Shown: positions 36,298-45,378, counted from the stretch's first letter. The stretch: DNA of 64,000 nucleotides from Serratia sarumanii (GCF_029962605.1 NZ_CP124750.1:558001-622000), one strand, 5' to 3'. Made by a program: numbers and translations. The notes: generated by a model from the letters alone, not told the origin.

Positions 36298-37058
36298 AAC
36301 ATGCCCGTATTCGCCATCATGGCCAGGCCGTCAACGTCCAGGTGGACGACCAGCTGCGCGTCACGCTGCCGAACGGCGAGGTGCTGCAGGAGCGCGAAGT
36401 GGAATGGCTGCCGCCGGCGCAGGGCACGGTGTTCGCCCTCGGGCTGAACTATGCCGACCACGCCAGCGAGCTGGAATTCAAGGCGCCGGAGGAACCGCTG
36501 GTGTTCCTCAAGGCGCCGAACACCCTGACCGGGCACCGCCAGGTGTCGGTGCGCCCGGCCGGCGTGGAGTACATGCATTACGAAGCCGAGCTGGTGGCGG
36601 TGATCGGCAAGACCGCGCGCAACGTCAGCCGCGAGCACGCCATGGAGTACGTGGCGGGTTACACCCTGTGCAACGACTACGCCATCCGCGATTACCTGGA
36701 GAACTACTACCGGCCGAATCTGCGGGTGAAGAGCCGCGACACCCTGACGCCGATCGGGCCGTACATCGTCGATCGCGACGACGTCGCCGATCCGCACCGG
36801 CTGGCGCTCAGCACCTACGTCAACGGCGAGCTGCGCCAGCGCGGCAGCACCGCCGACATGATTTTCGACATTCCGTTCCTGGTCGCCTACCTGAGTGAAT
36901 TCATGACGCTGCAGCCGGGCGACATGATCGCCACCGGCACGCCGAAAGGGCTGGCCGACGTGCAGCCAGGCGACGAAGTGGTGGTGGAGATCGAGGGCAT
37001 CGGCCGTCTGGTTAACCACATTATCAGTGAAAAAGATTACGAGGAGAGCCTGCGTTGA
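36294..37058 (+). CDS. hpaG2: HpaG2, C-terminal subunit of the hpa isomerase/decarboxylase
   Basis: 254 residues, FAH-family domain with [28 protein letters not shown], the metal-binding Glu/Asp in HYEAELVAVIG and NDYAIRDY, and FMTLQPGDMIATGTPKG. It completes the OPET decarboxylase/isomerase with HpaG1. The reading frame ends in the sequence SLR and a TGA that seems to lie inside the right end of the inserted tnpB element; removing the element predicts the same last residues and a TAA stop. Function should therefore be unchanged. Confidence 0.92.
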   Translation: MKHARIRHHGQAVNVQVDDQLRVTLPNGEVLQEREVEWLPPAQGTVFALGLNYADHASELEFKAPEEPLVFLKAPNTLTGHRQVSVRPAGVEYMHYEAELVAVIGKTARNVSREHAMEYVAGYTLCNDYAIRDYLENYYRPNLRVKSRDTLTPIGPYIVDRDDVADPHRLALSTYVNGELRQRGSTADMIFDIPFLVAYLSEFMTLQPGDMIATGTPKGLADVQPGDEVVVEIEGIGRLVNHIISEKDYEESLR

Positions 37059-37200
37059 CTTCCCTGGCTTCAAAGAAACAAGGGTTCCCATTTCAGTGCA
37101 ACGAACCAAGGCCGCATCACGCGACTTGAGGATTTACCGTCGCTCCATGGGCTAACACTGTCAGCCCGGCAGCTTTGATATTTCGGGCCGCGTTGATATC
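37055..37200 (-). ncRNA. Predicted omega (guide) RNA scaffold of TnpB
   Basis: TnpB proteins use an RNA from the element's right end, overlapping the 3' part of tnpB, with the guide taken from flanking DNA. Two stem-loops fit: GGGCTAAC/GTCAGCCC at 37149-37167 inside tnpB, and a 10-pair terminal hairpin at 37062-37084. The guide would start just outside AAGTCAA and read into the complement of the hpaG2 3' end. The 5' boundary is only approximate. Confidence 0.45.
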
Positions 37201-38238
37201 GCGGTCATGGTGACTCTGACATTTGGGGCACAGCCAAAAGCGAATATTCAGGGGTAAAACTTGCATGGTGTATCCGCAGCAGGAACAGCGCTTAGATGAT
37301 GGGAAGAATGGGTCGACCGCGATGAGACGACGGCCAGCCCACTCACTTTTATACCTGAGCTGTCGGATGAGTTCCGACCAGCCTGCATCAGCAATGCTTT
37401 TTGCCAACTGTGGATTACGCATCATGTTTTTCACGCTTAGCGACTCGACGCACACAACTTGGTTTTCGTTAATGAGTGTGCGGGACAACTTATGCAGGTT
37501 GTCCAGGCGGCAATCCGCAATTTTTGCATGCAACCGGGCAACTTTTTGGCGAGCTTTAGTGCGGTTTTTTGAACCCAGTTGTTTCCTGCTTAATCGGCGC
37601 TGTAGCAATGCAAGCCGCTTGGCATTCTTGGCTGTATTGCGTGGGTTGTCAGCTTTAAATCCGCTGTCCGTGACCAATAGACGAGTTAGACCAACATCTA
37701 TTCCCACTATTGATGACGTAACAGGTAATGGCTCCGGCTGGACTTCGCATAGACAGCTGACGAAGTATCGACCTGCAGAGTCCTTGCTCACAGTGACTGT
37801 CGAAGGGGACGACGGCAGTTTACGCGACCAGCGGATGTTCAGAGGCGTTTTGCTTTTCGCTATGTATAGATGTCCTTCTCGATACCTAAAAGCACTGGCG
37901 GTTAACTCAGCGACTTGCTTGTGGCGTTTAGATTTAAAGGCCGGATATGAAGTTCGACCTTCAAAGAAGTTTTTAAAAGCAGTCTGTTGGTGGCGTAAGC
38001 ATTGCTGGAGTGGGACGCATGAAACGTCATTTAACCAAGCGAATTCAGGTGTTCTCTTGAGGATGGTTAATCGTGCGCTAGCTTGGGCATAACTGACTTT
38101 TTCTTTCCGTTGACGAAAGGCATCGGTGCGCCAATTCAGGATGAAGTTATAAACGAAACGTACGCAGCCAAATGTATGAGCTAAAAGTTGAATTTGCTCA
38201 GTTGAGGGATAGAACCGGAACTTATAGGCACGTTTCAT
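37117..38238 (-). CDS. tnpB: TnpB, RNA-guided endonuclease of IS605 type
   Basis: 373 residues, full length. The N-terminal KRAYKFRFYPSTEQ and VRFVYNFILNWR are family hallmarks. The RuvC triad is complete: Asp181 in GIDVGL, Glu265 in VCVESLSVKNM, Asp347 in HHDRDINAARNI. The zinc ribbon has CSCCG and CPKC (Cys318, Cys321, Cys337, Cys340). TnpB is the ancestor type of Cas12 and cuts DNA matching the guide next to a short target motif. The gene is antisense to the hpa operon. All key residues are intact, so activity is likely. Confidence 0.92.
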   Translation of the reverse strand: MKRAYKFRFYPSTEQIQLLAHTFGCVRFVYNFILNWRTDAFRQRKEKVSYAQASARLTILKRTPEFAWLNDVSCVPLQQCLRHQQTAFKNFFEGRTSYPAFKSKRHKQVAELTASAFRYREGHLYIAKSKTPLNIRWSRKLPSSPSTVTVSKDSAGRYFVSCLCEVQPEPLPVTSSIVGIDVGLTRLLVTDSGFKADNPRNTAKNAKRLALLQRRLSRKQLGSKNRTKARQKVARLHAKIADCRLDNLHKLSRTLINENQVVCVESLSVKNMMRNPQLAKSIADAGWSELIRQLRYKSEWAGRRLIAVDPFFPSSKRCSCCGYTMQVLPLNIRFWLCPKCQSHHDRDINAARNIKAAGLTVLAHGATVNPQVA

Positions 38239-38346
38239 GGCGTAACAAATTACAGAGAGATGTGGACAGATGCAAAGAGATTTTAGGTTAAAAATTACTC
38301 AGTCCCTTTTTTGGCTTTCACGCCAAAAGTTGCAGGAGAAGTGCTA

Positions 38347-39801
38347 ATGAAAACCATCAACCATTGGATCAACGGCAAGAATGTCACCAGCAAAGAGTAT
38401 TTCACCACCACCAACCCGGCGAACGGCGAGGTGCTGGCGGAAGTGGCCTCCGGCGGCCAGCTGGAGATAGACCAGGCGGTGGCGGCGGCGAAAGAGGCGT
38501 TTCCCAAGTGGGCCAACACGCCGATGAAAGAGCGCGCGCGCCTGATGCGTCGCCTGGGCGAGCTGATCGACCAGAACGTGCCGCAGATCGCCGAACTGGA
38601 AACCGCCGACACCGGCCTGCCGATCCACCAGACCAAAAACGTGCTGATCCCGCGCGCCTCGCACAACTTCGAGTTCTTCGCCGAGGTGTGCCAGCAGATG
38701 AACGGCAAGACCTACCCGGTGGACGACAAGATGCTCAACTACACGCTGGTGCAGCCGGTGGGGGTATGCGCGCTGGTGTCGCCGTGGAACGTGCCGTTCA
38801 TGACCGCCACCTGGAAAACCGCGCCTTGCCTGGCGCTGGGCAACACCGCGGTGCTGAAGATGTCCGAACTGTCGCCGCTGACCGCCGATCGCCTGGGCGA
38901 GCTGGCGCTGGAGGCCGGCATTCCGGCCGGGGTGCTGAACGTGGTGCAGGGCTACGGCGCCACCGCCGGCGACGCATTGGTGCGCCATAAAGACGTGCGC
39001 GCGGTCTCCTTCACCGGCGGCACCGCCACCGGCCGCCGCATCATCGAAAGCGCCGGGCTGAAGAAATTCTCCATGGAACTGGGCGGCAAGTCGCCGGTGC
39101 TGATCTTTGAAGACGCCGACATCGAGCGGGCGCTCGACGCCGCGCTGTTCACCATCTTCTCGATCAACGGCGAGCGCTGCACCGCCGGTTCGCGCATCTT
39201 CATTCAGGAGAGCATCTACCCGGAATTCGTCAAACGTTTCGCCGAGCGCGCCAACCGTCTGCGCGTGGGCGATCCGCAAGATCCCAATACCCAGGTGGGG
39301 GCGCTGATCAGCCCGCAGCACTGGGAAAAAGTCTCCGGCTATATCCGCCTCGGGGTGGAAGAAGGGGCGACCCTGTTGGCCGGCGGTCCGGACAAACCTG
39401 CCGGTTTGAGCCACGGCAACTTCCTGCGCCCGACGGTGCTGGCGGATGTCGACAACCGGATGCGCGTGGCGCAGGAAGAGATCTTCGGGCCGGTGGCCTG
39501 CCTGCTGCCGTTCAAGTCGGAAGAAGACGGCCTGCGCATGGCCAACGACGTGGAATACGGCCTGGCGTCGTACATCTGGACGCAGGATGTGAGCAAGGTT
39601 CTGCGCCTGGCCCGCGGTATCGAAGCGGGCATGGTTTTCGTCAACACCCAAAACGTACGCGATCTGCGCCAACCGTTCGGCGGTGTGAAAGCCTCCGGCA
39701 CCGGCCGCGAAGGCGGCGAATACAGCTTCGAAGTGTTCGCCGAAATGAAGAACGTGTGCATTTCCATGGGCGACCACCCGATCCCGAAATGGGGCGTCTA
39801 A
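38347..39801 (+). CDS. hpaE: 5-carboxymethyl-2-hydroxymuconate semialdehyde dehydrogenase
   Basis: 484 residues, aldehyde dehydrogenase fold, near the E. coli HpaE length. LVSPWNVPFMTATWKTAPCLALGNTAVLKMSE binds NAD; FTGGTATGR and ELGGKSPVLIFEDAD include the general-base Glu; the catalytic Cys is in NGERCTAGSR. It oxidises the ring-cleavage semialdehyde to the muconate. The ATG at 38347 has AGGAGAAGTGCTA upstream, which has stayed intact beyond the left end of the tnpB insertion. Confidence 0.93.
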   Translation: MKTINHWINGKNVTSKEYFTTTNPANGEVLAEVASGGQLEIDQAVAAAKEAFPKWANTPMKERARLMRRLGELIDQNVPQIAELETADTGLPIHQTKNVLIPRASHNFEFFAEVCQQMNGKTYPVDDKMLNYTLVQPVGVCALVSPWNVPFMTATWKTAPCLALGNTAVLKMSELSPLTADRLGELALEAGIPAGVLNVVQGYGATAGDALVRHKDVRAVSFTGGTATGRRIIESAGLKKFSMELGGKSPVLIFEDADIERALDAALFTIFSINGERCTAGSRIFIQESIYPEFVKRFAERANRLRVGDPQDPNTQVGALISPQHWEKVSGYIRLGVEEGATLLAGGPDKPAGLSHGNFLRPTVLADVDNRMRVAQEEIFGPVACLLPFKSEEDGLRMANDVEYGLASYIWTQDVSKVLRLARGIEAGMVFVNTQNVRDLRQPFGGVKASGTGREGGEYSFEVFAEMKNVCISMGDHPIPKWGV

Positions 39802-39838
39802 GCCTCGGGCCACAATAATAACGAAAGAGATGAGAACA

Positions 39839-40912
39839 ATGACGACAAAACTTACCACTAATGCTGTCCCTGCTCCCGACGTCGTGCGCTGTGCCTACAT
39901 GGAAATTCAGGTCACGAACCTTAAAGCCGCACGCGAATTTTACGTCGATATCCTCGGCCTGGTCGTGACCGCCGAGGATGACAAAACCCTCTACCTGCGT
40001 TCGATGGAGGAGTTCATTCACCATAACCTGGTGCTGCGCGAAGGCCCGGTCGCCGCCGTTGCGGCGTTTGCTTTCCGCGTGCGCACGCCGGAAGACGTCG
40101 ATCGCGCCGAAGCGTATTTCAAGGCGCTTGGCTGTCGCACCGAGCGTCGGGTGAACGGGTTCGCCAAAGGCATCGGCGATGCGGTGCGGGTCGAGGATCC
40201 GCTCGGCTTCCCGTATGAGTTTTTCTACGACGTGCAGCACGTCGAGCGTCTGGCCTGGCGCTACGATCTGTATACGCCGGGCGCGCTGGTGCGCCTCGAT
40301 CACTTTAACCAAATCACCCCTGACGTGCCGCGCGCCGTGGAATACATCCAGGGGCTGGGCTTTCGCGTAACGGAAGACATCCGCGATGAAGACGGCGTGG
40401 TTTACGCCGCCTGGATGCGCCGCAAGGCGACGGTGCACGATACCGCGATGACCGGCGGCGCCGGGCCGCGCATGCATCACATCGCCTTCGCCACCCATGA
40501 AAAGCACAATATTTTGGCCATCTGCGACAAGCTCGGCGCGCTGCGCAAATCCGATTTGATCGAACGCGGCCCCGGCCGTCACGGCGTCTCCAACGCGTTC
40601 TACCTCTACCTGCGCGATCCCGATGGTCACCGCGTGGAGATCTACACGCAGGATTACTACACCGGCGATCCGGACAACCCGACCGTGACCTGGGACGTGC
40701 ATGACAACCAGCGCCGCGACTGGTGGGGCAATCCGGTGGTGCCGAGCTGGTATACCGAAGGATCGCTGGTGCTGGATCTCGATGGGCAGCCACAGCCGGT
40801 CATCGAGCGCAGCGCGCCCAGCGAAATGGCCGTCACCATCGGCGCAGACGGTTTTTCCTACACCCGTGAGGGCGATACGGAAAAAGGTTTCAAACTTGGC
40901 AATACGCTGTAA
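39839..40912 (+). CDS. hpaD: 3,4-dihydroxyphenylacetate 2,3-dioxygenase, vicinal-oxygen-chelate type
   Basis: 357 residues, made of four VOC (glyoxalase-fold) modules in two domains. Iron ligands fall at His155 (LDHFNQ), His214 (MHHIAF) and Glu267 (HRVEIY), and the second-sphere His200 and Tyr257 are also in place: the same positions as in the well-studied homoprotocatechuate 2,3-dioxygenase of Brevibacterium. It opens the ring of 3,4-dihydroxyphenylacetate between C2 and C3. This is a different fold from the LigB-type HpaD of E. coli, although it occupies the same place in the operon. Confidence 0.93.
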   Translation: MTTKLTTNAVPAPDVVRCAYMEIQVTNLKAAREFYVDILGLVVTAEDDKTLYLRSMEEFIHHNLVLREGPVAAVAAFAFRVRTPEDVDRAEAYFKALGCRTERRVNGFAKGIGDAVRVEDPLGFPYEFFYDVQHVERLAWRYDLYTPGALVRLDHFNQITPDVPRAVEYIQGLGFRVTEDIRDEDGVVYAAWMRRKATVHDTAMTGGAGPRMHHIAFATHEKHNILAICDKLGALRKSDLIERGPGRHGVSNAFYLYLRDPDGHRVEIYTQDYYTGDPDNPTVTWDVHDNQRRDWWGNPVVPSWYTEGSLVLDLDGQPQPVIERSAPSEMAVTIGADGFSYTREGDTEKGFKLGNTL

Positions 40913-40962
40913 ATGCCGCTGCGCGGGCTGCGCCCGCGCCTATGCGCCGTCTGGAGAACGCT

Positions 40963-41349
40963 ATGCCCCATTTTTACGCTGAATGTACCGACAACATCCG
41001 CCGCGAGGCGGATTTGCCCACCCTGTTCGCCAAGGTCAACGAGGCGCTGGCGGCGACCGGCATCTTTCCGCTGGCCGGCGTACGCAGCCGCGCCATCTGG
41101 CTCGACACCTGGCAGATGGCCGACGGCAAGCAGGACTACGCCTTCGTGCACATGACGCTGAAGATCGGCCACGGCCGCAGTCTGGAAAGCCGGCAGCAGG
41201 TGGGCGAGATGCTGTTTGCGCTGATCAAGGAACACTTCGCCGCGCTGATGGCGCAGCGTTACCTGGCGCTCTCTTTCACTATGGAAGAGCTGGATCCGGT
41301 GCTGAATTACAAACAGAACAATGTCCACGCGCTGTTCAACAAGGCGTGA
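40963..41349 (+). CDS. hpaF: 5-carboxymethyl-2-hydroxymuconate delta-isomerase
   Basis: 128 residues, tautomerase superfamily. The start ATG is followed by Pro, the N-terminal proline that acts as base after Met removal, as expected for HpaF. MPHFYAECTDNIR and DYAFVHMTLKIGHGR are close to the E. coli enzyme. GGAGA precedes the start; seven codons further upstream are in frame but would hide the catalytic Pro. A GC hairpin (GCGCGGGC/GCCCGCGC, 40921-40939) separates it from hpaD and may tune downstream expression. Confidence 0.92.
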   Translation: MPHFYAECTDNIRREADLPTLFAKVNEALAATGIFPLAGVRSRAIWLDTWQMADGKQDYAFVHMTLKIGHGRSLESRQQVGEMLFALIKEHFAALMAQRYLALSFTMEELDPVLNYKQNNVHALFNKA

Positions 41350-41363
41350 ATAAGGGGTCGTAA

Positions 41364-42167
41364 ATGCTGGATAAAGAGCAGGTTAACCGCGCCGTACAGC
41401 GCCTGCATCAGGCGGAAAAGAGTCGTGAACAGATCCGCGCGCTGTCGCTCGATCATCCCGAGATCACCATCGAGGACGCCTACGCCATTCAGCGGCAGTG
41501 GGTGGAGCTGAAGATCGCCGAGGGGCGCACGCTCAAGGGCCACAAGATCGGCCTGACCTCGCGCGCCATGCAGGTGAGCTCGCAGATCACTGAGCCGGAC
41601 TACGGCGCGCTGCTGGACGACATGTTCTTCAACGACGGCAGCGACATTCCGATCGATCGCTTTATCGTGCCGCGGGTGGAGGTGGAGCTGGCGTTCGTGC
41701 TGGCCAAGCCGCTGCGCGGGCCGAACTGCACGCTGTTCGACGTCTACAACGCCACCGACTACGTCATTCCGGCGCTGGAGATCATCGACGCGCGCAGCCA
41801 CAACGTCGATCCCGAGACGCAGCGGCCGCGCAAGGTGTTCGACACCATCTCCGACAACGCCGCCAACGCTGGGGTGGTAATGGGCGGGCGGCCGATCAAG
41901 CCGGATGCGCTGGACCTGCGCTGGATAGCTGCGCTGCTGTACCGCAACGGCGTGATTGAAGAGTCCGGCGTGGCGGCGGCGGTGCTCAACCACCCGGCCA
42001 ACGGCGTGGCCTGGCTGGCCAACAAGCTGGCGCCGTATGAGGTGGAGCTGGAAGCGGGGCAGGTGATCCTCGGCGGCTCCTTCACCCGGCCGGTGCCGGC
42101 GCGGCGCGGCGACACCTTCCACGTCGACTACGGCCCGATGGGCTGCATCAGCTGCCGCTTTGTCTAA
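41364..42167 (+). CDS. hpaH: 2-oxo-hept-4-ene-1,7-dioate hydratase
   Basis: 267 residues, MhpD/HpaH hydratase family. The stretch [23 protein letters not shown] and the metal-binding [16 protein letters not shown] and [15 protein letters not shown] are conserved. It adds water to the dienol product of HpaG, giving the substrate of the aldolase HpaI. It is located between hpaF and hpaI, as in other enterics, with GGGG before the ATG. Confidence 0.93.
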   Translation: MLDKEQVNRAVQRLHQAEKSREQIRALSLDHPEITIEDAYAIQRQWVELKIAEGRTLKGHKIGLTSRAMQVSSQITEPDYGALLDDMFFNDGSDIPIDRFIVPRVEVELAFVLAKPLRGPNCTLFDVYNATDYVIPALEIIDARSHNVDPETQRPRKVFDTISDNAANAGVVMGGRPIKPDALDLRWIAALLYRNGVIEESGVAAAVLNHPANGVAWLANKLAPYEVELEAGQVILGGSFTRPVPARRGDTFHVDYGPMGCISCRFV

Positions 42168-42243
42168 TGCAGGCTCGGCGAACCGGGCCGCAATAAACCG
42201 GGCGGGGAGCCATGCGCTACGCCCGCTTGTCAGGGAGAATGCG

Positions 42244-43038
42244 ATGTTAACCAACCACTTCAAGCGTGCGCTGCAGGAAAAACGCCCGCAGATCGGGCTG
42301 TGGCTCGGGCTGTGCAGCAGCTACAGCGCCGAGCTGCTGGCCGGCGCCGGTTTCGACTGGCTGCTGATCGACGGCGAACATGCGCCCAACAACGTGCAGA
42401 CGGTGCTGGGGCAGCTGCAGGCGGTCGCGCCTTACCCGAGCCGGCCGGTGGTGCGGCCGCCGTGGAACGACGCGGTGATCATCAAGCAACTGCTGGACGT
42501 CGGCGCGCAAACCTTGCTTATCCCGATGATTCAAAACGCCGAACAGGCGCGCGATGCGGTGCGCGCCACGCGCTATCCGCCGCACGGCGTGCGCGGCGTC
42601 GGCAGCGCCCTGGCGCGCGCTTCGCGCTGGAACCGGGTGCCCGATTACCTGCAGCAGGCCGACGAGCAGATGTGCGTGCTGGTGCAGATTGAAACCCGCG
42701 AAGCGGTAAAAAACCTCGACGCCATTTTGCAGGTGGAAGGGGTGGACGGCGTGTTTATCGGCCCGGCGGATCTCAGCGCCGATATGGGCTTCGCCGGCAA
42801 TCCGCAGCACCCGGAGGTGCAGCGCACCATCGACGACGCGATTGCCCGCATCCGCGCCGCCGGCAAGGCGCCCGGCATTTTGATGGCCAACAAGGCACTG
42901 GCGCAGCGCTATCTGGAAGCCGGCGCGCTGTTCGTCGCGGTGGGGGTGGACACCACCCTGCTGGCGCGGGCGGCGGAAGCCCTGGCTGACGAGTTCAAAC
43001 AGGGCGGGGTGCAAGCGCCTTCATCGGGAGTTTACTGA
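42244..43038 (+). CDS. hpaI: 4-hydroxy-2-oxo-heptane-1,7-dioate aldolase
   Basis: 264 residues, class II HpcH/HpaI aldolase. Conserved parts are [54 protein letters not shown] with the metal-binding Glu, and [10 protein letters not shown] with the Asp. It splits the hydrated product into pyruvate and succinate semialdehyde, the end of the pathway. The start is at 42244 ([10 protein letters not shown]) after AGGGAGA; 28 in-frame codons before it are not conserved. Confidence 0.93.
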   Translation: MLTNHFKRALQEKRPQIGLWLGLCSSYSAELLAGAGFDWLLIDGEHAPNNVQTVLGQLQAVAPYPSRPVVRPPWNDAVIIKQLLDVGAQTLLIPMIQNAEQARDAVRATRYPPHGVRGVGSALARASRWNRVPDYLQQADEQMCVLVQIETREAVKNLDAILQVEGVDGVFIGPADLSADMGFAGNPQHPEVQRTIDDAIARIRAAGKAPGILMANKALAQRYLEAGALFVAVGVDTTLLARAAEALADEFKQGGVQAPSSGVY

Positions 43039-43041
43039 ACC

Positions 43042-44412
43042 ATGAACCACGTCGATTCGCTGCCGCCGGCCAACCCGGCGCAGCAACATAAAGCGTTAAC
43101 CGCCGCCGAGCAATCGGTGATTAAAAAGTTGTTTCGGCGCCTGATCATTTTCCTGTTCGTGTTGTTTGTTTTCTCTTTCCTCGACCGTATCAACATCGGC
43201 TTCGCCGGGCTGACGATGGGCAAAGATCTCGGCCTCAGCTCGACCATGTTCGGGCTGGCGGCGACGTTGTTCTATGTCACCTACGTGATCTTCGGCATTC
43301 CGAGCAACATGATGCTGAGCCGGGTCGGCGCGCGGCGCTGGATCGCCACCATCATGGTGCTGTGGGGCATCGCCTCCACCTGCACCATGTTCGCCACCGG
43401 GCCGACCAGCCTGTACGTGCTGCGCATGATCGTCGGCATCACCGAGGCCGGTTTCCTGCCGGGCATTCTGGTGTACCTCACCTACTGGTTCCCGGCGTTC
43501 TACCGCGCCCGCGCCAACGCCTTGTTCATGATCGCCATGCCGGTGACCATGGCGATCGGCTCGCTGGTCTCCGGCTATATCCTGGCGCTGGACGGGGTGA
43601 TGAACCTGAAGGGCTGGCAGTGGCTGTTTCTGCTGGAAGGCATTCCGTCGGTGCTGCTGGGCGTGGTGGTGTGGTTTTACCTCGACGATACGCCGGCCAA
43701 GGCCAAGTGGCTGACCGACGAGGAAAAATCCAGCCTGCAGGCGATGATGGAGGCCGATAAGCTGCAGCTGGTGCAGCCCAACGGGCCGAGCAGCCACCGC
43801 GCGCTGCAGCAACGCAGCCTGTGGCGCGAAATTTTCACGCCGATCGTGCTGATGTACACGCTGGCCTATTTCTGCCTGACCAACACCCTGAGCGCGATCA
43901 ACATCTGGACGCCGCAGATCCTGCAAAGCTTCAACCAGGGCAGCAGCAACGTGACGATCGGCATTCTGGCGGCGATCCCGCAGATCTGCACCATCGCCGG
44001 CATGGTGTGGTGGAGCAAACGATCCGACAGGCTGCAGGAGCGCAAGCATCACACCGCGCTGCCGTATCTGTTCGCCGCCGCCGGCTGGCTGCTGGCGTCT
44101 GCCACCGATCACAGCCTGATCCAGCTGCTGGGGATCGTGATGGCCTCGGTCGGCTCCTTTACCGCCATGGCGATCTTCTGGACCACGCCGGATCAGTCGA
44201 TCAGCCTGGAAGCGCGCGCGGTGGGGATCGCGGTGATCAACGCCACCGGCAATATCGGATCGGCGCTCAGCCCGCTGTTGATCGGCTGGTTCAAGGATCT
44301 GACCGGCAGCTTCAACTCCGGGCTGTATTTCGTCTCGGCGCTGCTGATCGTCGGCGCCGTGCTGGTGTGGCGCATCCCGATGAAGGATTCGCGCCCGAGG
44401 GCGACGCCTTGA
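43042..44412 (+). CDS. hpaX: HpaX, MFS transporter for 4-hydroxyphenylacetate
   Basis: 456 residues, anion:cation symporter branch of the MFS, about 12 helices. FSFLDRINIGFAGLTMGKDLGLS and the loop SRVGARRWIATIMVLWGIAS are characteristic. It imports 4-hydroxyphenylacetate. The ATG is three bases after the hpaI stop. The order hpaI-X-A is conserved in E. coli. Confidence 0.92.
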   Translation: MNHVDSLPPANPAQQHKALTAAEQSVIKKLFRRLIIFLFVLFVFSFLDRINIGFAGLTMGKDLGLSSTMFGLAATLFYVTYVIFGIPSNMMLSRVGARRWIATIMVLWGIASTCTMFATGPTSLYVLRMIVGITEAGFLPGILVYLTYWFPAFYRARANALFMIAMPVTMAIGSLVSGYILALDGVMNLKGWQWLFLLEGIPSVLLGVVVWFYLDDTPAKAKWLTDEEKSSLQAMMEADKLQLVQPNGPSSHRALQQRSLWREIFTPIVLMYTLAYFCLTNTLSAINIWTPQILQSFNQGSSNVTIGILAAIPQICTIAGMVWWSKRSDRLQERKHHTALPYLFAAAGWLLASATDHSLIQLLGIVMASVGSFTAMAIFWTTPDQSISLEARAVGIAVINATGNIGSALSPLLIGWFKDLTGSFNSGLYFVSALLIVGAVLVWRIPMKDSRPRATP

Positions 44413-44446
44413 TGCGCAAGTGGGCATGATTGCAGGAGGTCATGAG

Positions 44447-45343
44447 GTGCGGAAAAGTACCGGCTTTATCGCCAACATCGATATTTGCAAAGAGTATGAC
44501 GCGCGCTACGCCGCCGACGAGGTGCACTACGAAACCTTCGCCGGGCTGGCGGCATTCTTCGGCCGTGACATGCAGGTGCACTGGCACGACTGCTTCTTCC
44601 AGGTGCATTTCCTGGAAACCGGCAAGATAGAGCTGCAGCTCGACGATCAGCACTATTCGGTGCAGGCGCCGCTGTTCATCCTTACGCCGCCGTCGGTGCC
44701 GCATGCGTTCTTCACCGAACCGGACAGCGACGGCCATGTGCTGACGGTGCGCCAGGAGCTGATTTGGCCGCTGCTGGAGCGCCTGTATCCCGGCAGCAAC
44801 CTGGCGCTGGACATGCCGGGCATCTGCCTGTCGCTGGCCGATGCGCCGCAGGAGCTGACGGCGCTCAGCCACTACTGGGCGCTGATCCGCCGCGAGTTCG
44901 GCCAGAACCTGGCCGGGCGCGAACAGACGCTGGCGCTGCTGGCGCAGGCGGTGTTCACGCTGCTGCTGCGCAACACCGCGCTGGAAGACAACGCCAACAG
45001 CGGCGTGCGCGGCGAACTGCAGCTGTTTCAGCGGTTCAACAAGATGGTGGACGAGCGTTTTCGCGAGCACCTGCCGGTGCCGGAGTATGCGCAGGCGCTG
45101 GGAGTGACCGAATCGCGGCTCAACGATCTGTGCCGGCGCTTCGCCAACCGGCCGCCCAAGCGGCTGATCTTCGATCGGCTGCTGCGCGAGGCCAAACGCA
45201 TGCTGCTGTTCAGCGCCTGCACGGTGCATGAAACCGCCTACAGCCTCGGCTTCAAGGATCCGGCCTATTTCGCCCGTTTTTTCAATCGGCTGGAAGGCTG
45301 TTCCCCCTCGACCTACCGCGCGGCGCAACACGCCCTTTCGTAA
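44447..45343 (+). CDS. hpaA: HpaA, AraC-family activator of hpaBC
   Basis: 298 residues. The N-terminal cupin (FGRDMQVHWHDCFFQVHFLETGKIELQLDD, LTPPSVPHAFFTEPDSDGHVLTVRQEL) senses 4-hydroxyphenylacetate; the C-terminal AraC HTH (VPEYAQALGVTESRLNDLCRRFANRPPKRLIFDRLLREAKR, SLGFKDPAYFARFFNRLEGCSPSTYR) is nearly identical to E. coli HpaA. The GTG at 44447 is preferred because AGGAGG is seven bases upstream; earlier in-frame GTG/ATG codons lack a site. It activates the hpaBC promoter just downstream. Confidence 0.92.
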   Translation: MRKSTGFIANIDICKEYDARYAADEVHYETFAGLAAFFGRDMQVHWHDCFFQVHFLETGKIELQLDDQHYSVQAPLFILTPPSVPHAFFTEPDSDGHVLTVRQELIWPLLERLYPGSNLALDMPGICLSLADAPQELTALSHYWALIRREFGQNLAGREQTLALLAQAVFTLLLRNTALEDNANSGVRGELQLFQRFNKMVDERFREHLPVPEYAQALGVTESRLNDLCRRFANRPPKRLIFDRLLREAKRMLLFSACTVHETAYSLGFKDPAYFARFFNRLEGCSPSTYRAAQHALS

Positions 45344-45352
45344 CCGCGATCA

Positions 45353-45378
45353 CAGTTTGCCGCGAAAGCGGCAAACTG
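45353..45378. other. Perfect hairpin between hpaA and hpaB
   Basis: Arms CAGTTTGCCGC and GCGGCAAACTG (11 of 11) with a GAAA tetraloop, immediately after hpaA. There is no T run, so this may be an mRNA end stabiliser or weak terminator instead of a strong one. It could also act as an operator within the 178-base hpaBC promoter region. Confidence 0.55.

Larger units (their letters stand above)
37055..38287 (-). mobile_element. IS605-group tnpB-only insertion element in the hpa operon
   Basis: Predicted from the ends: on the minus strand the element would begin after TTTTTAA (ending at 38288) and finish with a hairpin (37062-37084) and AAGTCAA. TCAA is the right-end cleavage tetranucleotide of IS608-type elements. 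No target duplication is expected. Deleting 37055-38287 joins CTGCG to TTAAAAATT, giving hpaG2 a CGT TAA ending. Its GC is visibly lower than the host genes. There is no tnpA, so it would need a transposase in trans. Confidence 0.6.
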
